Positions 5,952 through 12,215 of a DNA stretch of 12,215 nt are shown piece by piece; within the stretch, counting starts at the first letter, position 1; each line of letters begins with the position of its first letter. This DNA is from an uncultured Lachnospiraceae bacterium (GTDB lineage: Bacteria > Bacillota > Clostridia > Lachnospirales > Lachnospiraceae): contig CAJTYN010000070.1 in NCBI GenBank assembly GCA_910584115.1, positions 1,831 through 14,045 on the forward strand, read 5' to 3'. A model generated the notes under the pieces. The model searched no databases. It was not told where the DNA came from and saw only the letters and a program-made list of their open reading frames with translations. The translations under genes were made by a program, and so were the position numbers.

Positions 5952-6977
5952 ATGGATATGAAAGAGAAGTTACAGGAGATCCGCAGGGAAGCCATGGAGC
6001 GGATCCAGGGTTCTGACGGACTGGAGCAGTTAAATGAGGTGCGCGTGGCGTATCTGGGCAAGAAGGGTCAGCTGACGGCTGTGTTAAAGGGCATGAAGGA
6101 TGTGGCGGCCGAGGAGCGTCCTGCCGTGGGCCAGCTGGTGAATGACACGCGGGCCCATATCGAACAGCTCCTGGAGGAGACGAAAGAGCGGATGGAGCAG
6201 AAACTCCAGGAGAGGCGGCTCAAAGAGGAGGTCATCGACGTGACCCTCCCGGCGGCGAAGATGGAGACAGGCCACAGGCATCCCAACACCATCGCGCTGG
6301 AGGAAGTGCAGCGGATCTTCATCGGCATGGGCTACGAAGTGGTGGAAGGCCCGGAAGTGGAGTACGACGAGTATAATTTCACAAAACTCAATATCCCCGC
6401 GGATCATCCGGCTAAGGATGAGCAGGATACGTTCTATATCTCAAAGGATATCCTGCTGCGCACCCAGACCTCTCCCGTGCAGGCCCGCGTGATGGAACAG
6501 GGAAGACTTCCGATCCGCATGATCGCGCCGGGGCGGGTGTTCCGTTCCGACGAGGTGGACGCCACCCACTCGCCGTCCTTCCATCAGGTAGAAGGTTTGG
6601 TGGTGGATAAGAAGATCACCTTCGCGGATCTGAAAGGAACGCTGGAAGAATTTGCCCGGCAGCTCTTCGGCCCGGAGACGAAGACCAAATTCCGGCCCCA
6701 TCATTTTCCATTTACCGAACCCAGCGCGGAGGTGGATGTCTCCTGTTTTAAATGCAAGGGCAGCGGGTGCAGGTTCTGTAAGGGCAGCGGGTGGATCGAG
6801 ATCTTAGGCTGCGGGATGGTCCATCCCCATGTGCTGGAAATGTGCGGCGTGGATCCCGAGGTATACACGGGATTTGCCTTTGGCGTGGGCCTGGAACGGA
6901 TCGCGCTGCTGAAATACGAGATCGACGATATGCGTTTGTTGTACGAAAATGACACCAGATTTCTGAAACAGTTTTAG
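5952..6977 (+). CDS. pheS: Phenylalanyl-tRNA synthetase alpha subunit
   Basis: The 341-residue catalytic subunit of the alpha2-beta2 class II synthetase that charges tRNA-Phe. The N-terminal ~90 residues form the tRNA-binding coiled coil. The class II core follows, with motif 2 in GRVFRSDEVDATHSPSFHQ (194-212) and motif 3 in FAFGVGLERIALL (308-320). TSPVQARVM and PHHFPFTEPSAEVDV are standard PheS blocks. A four-cysteine insert, CFKC and CRFC (Cys265, 268, 273, 276), forms two back-to-back CxxCxGxG units; such zinc-ribbon-like inserts are known in Gram-positive PheS. The start is ATG 5952, with AAGGAGA at 5936-5942 nine bases upstream; the frame stays open back to 5820, but that is T-box leader. 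Length matches B. subtilis PheS (344). Controlled by the T-box; pheT follows 15 bases later. Confidence 0.97.
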   Translation: MDMKEKLQEIRREAMERIQGSDGLEQLNEVRVAYLGKKGQLTAVLKGMKDVAAEERPAVGQLVNDTRAHIEQLLEETKERMEQKLQERRLKEEVIDVTLPAAKMETGHRHPNTIALEEVQRIFIGMGYEVVEGPEVEYDEYNFTKLNIPADHPAKDEQDTFYISKDILLRTQTSPVQARVMEQGRLPIRMIAPGRVFRSDEVDATHSPSFHQVEGLVVDKKITFADLKGTLEEFARQLFGPETKTKFRPHHFPFTEPSAEVDVSCFKCKGSGCRFCKGSGWIEILGCGMVHPHVLEMCGVDPEVYTGFAFGVGLERIALLKYEIDDMRLLYENDTRFLKQF

Positions 6978-6992
6978 GAGGCAAAAAAACTC

Positions 6993-9410
6993 ATGAATAC
7001 TTCATTATCGTGGATAAAAATGTATGTACCGGATCTGGACGTGACGGCTCAGGAGTACTCCGACGCGATGACCATGTCCGGGACGAAGGTGGAAGGTTTT
7101 GAACGTCTGGACGCGGATCTGGAAGATATCGTGGTCGGAGAGATCCTGAGGATCGAGAAACATCCGGACGCGGACAAGCTGATCGTCTGCCAGGTGGACG
7201 TGGGAAGAGAAACGGTCCAGATCGTCACCGGCGCGCCCAATGTGAAAGAGGGCGATAAGGTCCCCGTCGTCCTGGACGGGGGACGCGTGGCGGGCGGTCA
7301 TGACGGGAAGATGACGCCCGGCGGGATCAAGATCAAGAAAGGGAAGCTGCGGGGTGTGGATTCCGCCGGTATGATGTGCTCCATCGAGGAACTGGGGAGC
7401 AGCCGTGAGATGTATCCGGAAGCGCCGGAATATGGGATCTATATCTTTGGAGAGGACGTGCCCGTGGGCGCGGACGCGATCGAGGCCCTGGGCCTGCGCG
7501 ATGTGATCTTCGAGTATGAGATCACCTCCAACCGGGTAGACTGCTATGGCGTGCTGGGGATCGCCCGGGAAGCGGCGGCCACCTTCGGAAAAGAGTTCAA
7601 GCCTCCGGTGGTGAAGATCGAAAACGAGCAGGGCGATGCGGCGGACTACATCCGCGTGACGGTGGAGGATATGGATCTGTGCCCCCGCTACTGCGCCCGT
7701 GTGGTCAAAAACGTGAAGATCGCGCCCTCGCCCAGATGGATGCAGCGCGCTCTGGCCGCCAACGGGATCCGTCCGATCAACAATCTGGTGGATATCACCA
7801 ACTATGTGATGGAAGAGTACGGCCAGCCCATGCACGCCTACGATCTGGATACGATCGAGGACGGACATATCGTGGTCAGACGGGCGAGAGAGGGAGAAGA
7901 GTTCGTCACCCTGGACGGGCAGACGCGCGTCATGGACGGGGATGTGCTGATGATCTGCGACGGGAAAAAGCCGGTGGGCCTCGCCGGGATCATGGGCGGT
8001 GAAAATTCCATGATCACGGATCAGGTGCAGACGGTGCTCTTCGAGGCGGCCTGCTTCGACGGGGCGAACATCCGCAAGTCGGCTAAGAGGGTCGGGCTGC
8101 GCACCGACGCCTCCGGAAAATTTGAAAAAGGCTTAGATCCCAACAACGCCCAGGCGGCCATTGACCGGGCCTGCCAGCTCATGGAGGAATTGGGCGCCGG
8201 GGAGGTCGTGGGCGGCACGGTGGATGTGTACAGTAAGAAGAGGGAACCTGTCCGCGTGGCGTTCGAGCCGGAGAAGATCAATGCGCTGCTGGGCACGGAC
8301 CTTTCCAAAGAAGAGATGCTGGGATATCTGGAGAGAGTCGAGCTGCGGTATGACGAAATGACCGGGGAGATCGTAGCGCCCACGTTCCGCCAGGATATCC
8401 ACTGTATGGCAGATCTGGCCGAGGAAGTGGCAAGATTTTACGGATATGACAAGATACCCACGACGCTGCCCACCGGGGAGGCGACGATGGGAGGCATTTC
8501 CTTCAAACAGCGGATCGAAGCGGTGGCGCGGGATGTGGCTGAATATTGCGGCTTCTCCCAGGGCATGTGCTATTCCTTCGAGAGCCCGAAGGTATTCGAC
8601 AAGCTGCGCCTGCCCCAGGATGCGCCGGAGCGGGAGGCGATACGGATCGCGAACCCCTTGGGAGAGGATTTCAGCATCATGCGTACGGTGTCGGCGAATG
8701 GGATGCTCACGTCCCTGGCGACAAATTATAACCGACGGAACAAGAATGTCGGGCTTTACGAGCTGGGGAATGTCTATCTGCCAAAGGCGCTGCCCCTGAC
8801 GGAGCTTCCCGACGAGCGGATGCTGTTCACCCTGGGGATGTATGGAAAAGGGGATTTCTATACGATGAAGGGCGTGATCGAGGAGTTTTTTGAGAAGGTG
8901 GGGATGCGCAGGAAGCCGGCCTATGAGCCGTCGGATCGATATCCCTATCTGCATCCGGGCCGTCAGGCGGTCGTTTCTTATGAAGGGACGGAAAGTGCAT
9001 TCCTCGGGGAAGTCCATCCCACTGTGGCCGGGACGTACGGGATCGGGGAGCGCGCTTATCTGGCAGTGATCGATATATCGGCGGTCCTGGAGTACGCGCA
9101 TTTCGACTACAAATACGAGGGGATCGCGCGCTATCCGGCAGTGACCCGCGATATCAGCATGGTTGTGCCGAAAGATGTGAGTGCCGGTCAGATTGAGAGT
9201 GTGATCGAACAGCGTGGCGGCAAGATCCTGGAGGACTACAGCCTGTTCGACCTTTACGAGGGCAAACAGATCCGGGCGGGGTACAAGTCCATGGCCTACT
9301 CTGTCACGCTGCGTGCAAAGGATCGGACGCTGGAAGAAAAAGATGTGTCCGCTGTCATGAAGAAGATCCTCCACGGATTGGAAGGGCTCGGTATCGTATT
9401 AAGGAGTTAA
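6993..9410 (+). CDS. pheT: Phenylalanyl-tRNA synthetase beta subunit
   Basis: The 805-residue structural and editing subunit of PheRS (B. subtilis PheT has 804). Domains in order: an N-terminal region; an EMAP-II-like tRNA-binding domain about 40-150, with VGEILRIEKHPDADKLIVC; the B3/B4 editing domain about 215-395, which hydrolyses mischarged Tyr-tRNA-Phe; B5 about 410-480; a catalytic-like core lacking the active site about 490-705; and a C-terminal ferredoxin-fold anticodon-binding domain about 710-805, starting near RYPAVTRDISMVVP. AGGAGG at 6976-6981 overlaps the pheS stop, 11 bases before ATG 6993. Full length and intact, it assembles with PheS in the cytoplasm. Confidence 0.97.
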   Translation: MNTSLSWIKMYVPDLDVTAQEYSDAMTMSGTKVEGFERLDADLEDIVVGEILRIEKHPDADKLIVCQVDVGRETVQIVTGAPNVKEGDKVPVVLDGGRVAGGHDGKMTPGGIKIKKGKLRGVDSAGMMCSIEELGSSREMYPEAPEYGIYIFGEDVPVGADAIEALGLRDVIFEYEITSNRVDCYGVLGIAREAAATFGKEFKPPVVKIENEQGDAADYIRVTVEDMDLCPRYCARVVKNVKIAPSPRWMQRALAANGIRPINNLVDITNYVMEEYGQPMHAYDLDTIEDGHIVVRRAREGEEFVTLDGQTRVMDGDVLMICDGKKPVGLAGIMGGENSMITDQVQTVLFEAACFDGANIRKSAKRVGLRTDASGKFEKGLDPNNAQAAIDRACQLMEELGAGEVVGGTVDVYSKKREPVRVAFEPEKINALLGTDLSKEEMLGYLERVELRYDEMTGEIVAPTFRQDIHCMADLAEEVARFYGYDKIPTTLPTGEATMGGISFKQRIEAVARDVAEYCGFSQGMCYSFESPKVFDKLRLPQDAPEREAIRIANPLGEDFSIMRTVSANGMLTSLATNYNRRNKNVGLYELGNVYLPKALPLTELPDERMLFTLGMYGKGDFYTMKGVIEEFFEKVGMRRKPAYEPSDRYPYLHPGRQAVVSYEGTESAFLGEVHPTVAGTYGIGERAYLAVIDISAVLEYAHFDYKYEGIARYPAVTRDISMVVPKDVSAGQIESVIEQRGGKILEDYSLFDLYEGKQIRAGYKSMAYSVTLRAKDRTLEEKDVSAVMKKILHGLEGLGIVLRS

Positions 9411-9428
9411 AAAGGGGAATTTTTGCGT

Positions 9429-10028
9429 ATGCGATTATATGTGATCAGACATGGGGAGACTGCCTGGAACGCGTTGCGGAAGATACAGGGGGCGACAGAT
9501 ATCCCTTTAAATGAAAATGGGATACGGCTGGCGAAGATCACCGGGGAGATGTTGAGGGATGTACCTTTTGACCTGGCGATCACCAGCCCCCTCCAGCGGG
9601 CGTTCCATACGGCGGTGCTGGTGCTCGGGGACAGATCCGTCCCCATTGAGACGGATGCGCGGATCCAGGAGATCTCTTTCGGAGATCTGGAGGGGATGCA
9701 GATCTCGCAGGTGGATCCGGCCCATCCATTTTACAATTTTTTTGCAGATGCGTATCATTATGTGCCGGCCAGGAACGGGGAATCGATCTACGATGTCTGC
9801 GGGCGGACGCAGGAATTCTACGAGGAGCTGATCCACCGCCCCGATCTGGAGGATAAGACGGTGCTGATCGCCACTCATGGATGTGTGGTGCGGGCGCTCC
9901 TGCAGCCGCTCTATGAGGATATCTCTGATTTCTGGCAGGGGGGTGTGTGTCCGAACTGCGGCGTGAACATCATAGAGGTAAAGGGTGGAGAGTCCACCCT
10001 TTTAGAGAGAGACAAGATCTATTATTGA
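9429..10028 (+). CDS. Histidine phosphatase family protein (phosphoglycerate mutase-like)
   Basis: A 199-residue branch-2 type histidine phosphatase. The phospho-accepting motif is RHGET (7-11, His8), the second catalytic His is in IATHG (His150), and QEISFGDLEG (80-89) supplies the conserved acid and the FG-x-EG block. Members remove phosphate from varied small molecules such as sugar phosphates or cobalamin precursors; the substrate cannot be told from sequence. A true glycolytic mutase is unlikely because the protein is shorter (about 199 versus about 250). A CPNC pair at 174-177 is noteworthy but of unknown meaning. An in-frame TTG at 9423 is an alternative start; ATG 9429 is preferred because AGGGGA (9413-9418) is then about 10 bases away. 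It follows pheT by 18 bases, so it is probably the last gene of the T-box-controlled transcript. A terminator-like hairpin lies inside its 3' end. Confidence 0.85.
   Translation: MRLYVIRHGETAWNALRKIQGATDIPLNENGIRLAKITGEMLRDVPFDLAITSPLQRAFHTAVLVLGDRSVPIETDARIQEISFGDLEGMQISQVDPAHPFYNFFADAYHYVPARNGESIYDVCGRTQEFYEELIHRPDLEDKTVLIATHGCVVRALLQPLYEDISDFWQGGVCPNCGVNIIEVKGGESTLLERDKIYY
9980..10003 (+). terminator. Terminator-like hairpin inside the 3' end of the phosphatase gene
   Basis: AAAGGGTGGA (9980-9989) pairs perfectly with TCCACCCTTT (9993-10002) around a GAG loop. Four Ts at 10000-10003 end the plus-strand arm, three of them within the stem. It encodes the KGGESTLL stretch and lies about 25 bases before the stop codon. 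On the minus strand it falls about 44 bases past the corrinoid gene's stop, so it could serve both converging transcripts. The hairpin is certain; termination is inferred. Confidence 0.5.
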
Positions 10029-10046
10029 GCGGGCCGTTTCTCGGGA

Positions 10047-10715
10047 TCATTTCAGCGTGTATTTGCTGATCTTCCGGTTGATGAGTTCCATGGCGGCCTC
10101 GCTGGCTTCGAACATATCGTTGGTGTACACGTCGGCTTTGATCTCTTTGGCATAGGATGCGGTCACCGGCGCGCCGCCCACCATGATGGAGACCTGGGGG
10201 CGGACGCCGGCTTCCGTGATGTAGTCGATGACGTTCTTCAGTTCCGGGATCGTTGTGGTGAGGAGGGCGGAGAGGGCCAGGATGTCCGGGCGGTAACGGC
10301 ATACCGCGTCCAGGAATTCCTCTTTCGTCACATCGATCCCTAAGTCGATGACGCTGAAACCGCGGCTGCGCAGGACCATGGCGACCAGGTTCTTGCCGAT
10401 GTCATGGAGGTCGCCGGCCACAGTACCGATCACCACCACGCCTCTGCGCCGTCCGCCGGAGTAGTGGGAGATGATCGGTTTTAATACATACATGCAGGCG
10501 TGTATGGCGCGGGAAGCCATGAGGACTTCGGGGATGAAGATCTCTCCGCTGTGCAGTTGGTTTCCCATCTCTTTCATGGAGGGGATGAGGGCTTTCTCGA
10601 TGATCGAATGTGTGCTGTAGCCCATACTGAGTGCTTTTTCTGTGGTGATCTTGGCGGCCTGGGCGTCTCCCGTGTAGATGATCTGTTCCAGTTCTTGGAG
10701 GATGTCTTCTTCCAT
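10047..10715 (-). CDS. Methyltransferase-type corrinoid (B12-binding) protein
   Basis: A 222-residue corrinoid shuttle protein of the MtbC/MttC/MtgC type. The N-terminal helical cap (about 1-85) precedes a Rossmann-like B12-binding domain (about 91-215). That domain has the full signature: DLHDIG (102-107, with His104 as the lower cobalt ligand), SALLTTT (149-155) and VGGAPVT (179-185). In such systems a substrate-specific methyltransferase moves a methyl group onto this cobalt, and a second one passes it to tetrahydrofolate or coenzyme M. The start is ATG 10715: AAGGAAG lies about 9 bases upstream, while an in-frame TTG at 10721 is too close to it. It lies 50 bases downstream of the PocR/AraC regulator on the same strand, probably in one transcript. 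No methyltransferase or reductive activase is present in the window, so the methyl donor (methylamine, betaine, methoxy-aromatic) cannot be named. MetH fragments are ruled out by size and domain order. Confidence 0.92.
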   Translation of the reverse strand: MEEDILQELEQIIYTGDAQAAKITTEKALSMGYSTHSIIEKALIPSMKEMGNQLHSGEIFIPEVLMASRAIHACMYVLKPIISHYSGGRRRGVVVIGTVAGDLHDIGKNLVAMVLRSRGFSVIDLGIDVTKEEFLDAVCRYRPDILALSALLTTTIPELKNVIDYITEAGVRPQVSIMVGGAPVTASYAKEIKADVYTNDMFEASEAAMELINRKISKYTLK

Positions 10716-10765
10716 GGTCAAAATCTTCCTTTCGTGGACAATTGATTCCCTTTCGTACTATATTG

Positions 10766-12085
10766 TCATGTTTTCTGTAATGTCTTGCGGTATTGGGTGG
10801 GTGTGACGCCTTCATACCGTTTGAAGACCTTCGTAAAATAGCTGGCATCGTCGTAACCGATGTTTTCCGCGATCTCGTCGATGAGATACTGGGGGTTGTG
10901 CAGCAGCCGTTTGGCTTCTTCGATGCGGACCCTGGTCAGGTATTCCATCAGGGACATGTTCTGGACTTTCTTGAAGAGGCGGCTGGCGTAGCTGGGACTC
11001 AAGTAGACGGATTGGGCGATCTCCTCTAAGGTGAGGTTCCGGTTGAAATTGTTCTGTATATATTTCTGGATCTCCTGGATCCGGGAGTGGTACGGTTTCT
11101 GGTTGCATTTTTGGACTTGTTCCAGGAAGAAATCCAGGAGTTTCTGGCCCACCACACAGATGCCCTCCGGGGTCGTCTCCTGGTAGATCTCCTGGAAGAT
11201 CGCGGTGTTCTCTTCACAGGCTGTCTCCATGGGGACGCCCACGCTCACGGCGCAGCGGGAGATGACCACGCACAGCTCGATGACCTTTGTCTGGACGATG
11301 GCCGTGTGGTTGTTGCTGTAGAGGACGATATCCGTGAGCAGCCGCTGGAAGAGCTCCCGGGCGGCTTTTTCCTCACCCAGCTTGATCTTGGCTGTCAGGT
11401 CTGATTCTATGGAAATGTTGTATTCGATGGCGGGTTTGGGCAGCTTGTTCTCCAGATTTTTCCGGTTCTCGATCTCTTCGTGCAGGAGGGACTGCTGGTA
11501 GGTGATCTCCTTGGTGTGTATATAGTTCTGCCAGCCGGACTTCATGATGTAATTGGCGACGATATACATGAGATAAGAAGCGCTCCGGACCATGCTCGCG
11601 GAGACGACGGGGAGTTCCTCCACGGCCTGGAAGAGTTCGGTGAGATCGGAGGTGAGCTCCTGGTTCATCTCCCGAAGTTCGATCCAGAAAAATTCTTCCG
11701 GCTTCCACATCAGCACCTGGCCGCAGATGATCGTGCCGAGATGTTCGCCCTCCACGATGATCGGGGAAGCCCATTCGATCAGTCCGGAGGGGCAACGGAA
11801 GATATAGGGTTCTCCGAACATGGCCGCCTGTTTTCCGGCTCTCTTGTAGGCGCCCCGGCATCGCTGCAGGCCATTTTCCGTGTTGTAGATGAGTTTGCAG
11901 AATTTACAGCATTTGGAGAGGTCCTTGCGGGAAAAGATGGATTTCCCGTCGATATCCACGATGTTTGCCATCAGGCCGGTCGTCTCCGTAAAAGCATCGA
12001 GGATGTCCTTCAATATCTTGATATCTACAAAATTCTGCAGTTTTTGCCTGCTGCTGATGTGTTCTTCATTTTTTTTGTGATCCAT
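10766..12085 (-). CDS. AraC-family regulator with N-terminal PocR sensor domain
   Basis: A 439-residue one-component transcription regulator. Residues about 20-185 form a PocR-type ligand-binding domain, a PAS-like fold predicted to bind small organic molecules. It includes LMANIVDIDG, the cysteine cluster SKCCKFC (58-63), GLQRC (72-76) and FRCPSGLIEWASPI. A likely coiled coil lies at about 193-215, then a helical linker. The AraC/XylS double helix-turn-helix is at about 335-436: LTLEEIAQSVYLSPSYASRLFKK is followed by IDEIAENIGYDDASYFTKVFKR, with the usual GVTPTQYRK end. The start is ATG 12085, with AAGGAGGT 7 bases upstream; an ATG at 12127 would add 14 residues without a ribosome binding site. 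PocR itself controls propanediol and cobalamin genes in Salmonella; here the neighbour is a corrinoid protein, so it probably senses a methylated substrate and activates methyl-transfer genes. Confidence 0.9.
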   Translation of the reverse strand: MDHKKNEEHISSRQKLQNFVDIKILKDILDAFTETTGLMANIVDIDGKSIFSRKDLSKCCKFCKLIYNTENGLQRCRGAYKRAGKQAAMFGEPYIFRCPSGLIEWASPIIVEGEHLGTIICGQVLMWKPEEFFWIELREMNQELTSDLTELFQAVEELPVVSASMVRSASYLMYIVANYIMKSGWQNYIHTKEITYQQSLLHEEIENRKNLENKLPKPAIEYNISIESDLTAKIKLGEEKAARELFQRLLTDIVLYSNNHTAIVQTKVIELCVVISRCAVSVGVPMETACEENTAIFQEIYQETTPEGICVVGQKLLDFFLEQVQKCNQKPYHSRIQEIQKYIQNNFNRNLTLEEIAQSVYLSPSYASRLFKKVQNMSLMEYLTRVRIEEAKRLLHNPQYLIDEIAENIGYDDASYFTKVFKRYEGVTPTQYRKTLQKT

Positions 12086-12132
12086 TGCGGATACCTCCTT
12101 AAAAAGGGACAATAATGTACGGATCAATATTT

Positions 12133-12161
12133 ATTCTACACCTTTTTTCGGAGAAATGATA
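12133..12161 (-). promoter_or_regulatory. Possible weak promoter for the regulator-corrinoid unit
   Basis: On the minus strand TAGAAT (complement of 12133-12138, 5/6 to the -10 consensus) precedes the regulator start by about 48 bases. The hexamer 17 bases further upstream (complement of 12156-12161, TATCAT) is a poor -35, as in promoters needing an activator. Autoregulation is possible but not shown. Confidence 0.3.
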
Positions 12162-12170
12162 GGGAAATAT

Positions 12171-12199
12171 TTGTCATAAGAGAAAAATATGTCGATAAA
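12171..12199 (+). promoter_or_regulatory. Possible divergent promoter toward the right edge
   Basis: TTGTCA (12171-12176, 5/6) and GATAAA (12194-12199, 4/6) are separated by 17 bases on the plus strand. It points to an unseen gene beyond 12215, divergent from the regulator. Confidence 0.35.
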
Positions 12200-12215
12200 G
12201 AAGGGTGATGGGAAG

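Noticed and set aside
7005..7868. Minus-strand open frame opposite the 5' part of pheT
   Set aside because: The His/Asp/Arg-rich translation is typical of the reverse complement of a GC-rich gene; no domain is recognisable.
8133..9374. Long open frame on the minus strand opposite pheT (413 codons)
   Set aside because: It lies wholly antisense to well-conserved PheT domains, with no ribosome binding site of note or recognisable motif.
11480..12115. Plus-strand open frame of 211 codons opposite the PocR/AraC regulator
   Set aside because: The minus strand carries clear PocR and AraC domains with a strong ribosome binding site; the plus frame is its shadow.
12156..12176. Possible inverted repeat ATGATA...TGTCAT upstream of the regulator
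   Set aside because: The arms match only partly and are not centred on the AAATATTT core, so it is not good evidence for an operator.
1..12215. Mobile elements, CRISPR arrays, tRNA or rRNA genes, phage genes
   Set aside because: I looked for terminal repeats, transposase or integrase motifs, regularly spaced repeats and tRNA-like cloverleafs, and found none.

Overview
The window looks like chromosomal DNA from a GC-rich member of the Clostridia, most likely Lachnospiraceae. The evidence is a SigH-type sporulation sigma factor, strong AGGAGG ribosome binding sites, a phenylalanine T-box in front of pheST, a clostridial-type GlnRS, a secreted FN3-repeat protein, and a corrinoid protein paired with a PocR/AraC regulator. 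The family assignment is inferred from gene content and protein wording recalled from memory, not from a search.

Layout. Positions 1-597 (minus) hold most of a sigH-type sigma factor gene that runs off the left edge. Diverging from it are a secreted three-repeat FN3 protein (736-1656) and glnS (1674-3338), 17 bases apart. The 358-base gap after glnS has a near-consensus sigma-A promoter and a highly structured small RNA, best read as 6S RNA (ssrS), ending in a hairpin just before the next gene. Then come galM (3697-4794) and a YihY/BrkB-family membrane protein gene (4775-5599), overlapping by 20 bases.

A perfect -35 hexamer overlapping the stop codon of the membrane protein gene opens a Phe T-box leader (about 5640-5904). 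The leader controls pheS (5952-6977), pheT (6993-9410) and probably a histidine-phosphatase gene (9429-10028). On the opposite strand, converging with only 18 bases between stop codons, are a regulator with a PocR sensor domain and an AraC-type DNA-binding domain (12085-10766) and, 50 bases downstream of it, a methyltransferase-type corrinoid protein (10715-10047). A possible divergent promoter at the right edge suggests that a partner gene lies outside the window.

How the parts work together. Most of the window is housekeeping: translation (GlnRS, PheRS under tRNA-Phe sensing), transcription control (SigH, 6S RNA) and galactose metabolism (GalM). The accessory part is the regulator-corrinoid pair, which probably belongs to a methyl-transfer system for methylated amines, betaines or methoxy compounds. 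Its methyltransferase is not in the window. I see no tRNA, rRNA, CRISPR array, insertion sequence or phage gene. I did not find a clearly new system; the best leads are the regulator-corrinoid unit, the 6S RNA/galM junction, and the terminator-like hairpin inside the phosphatase gene.
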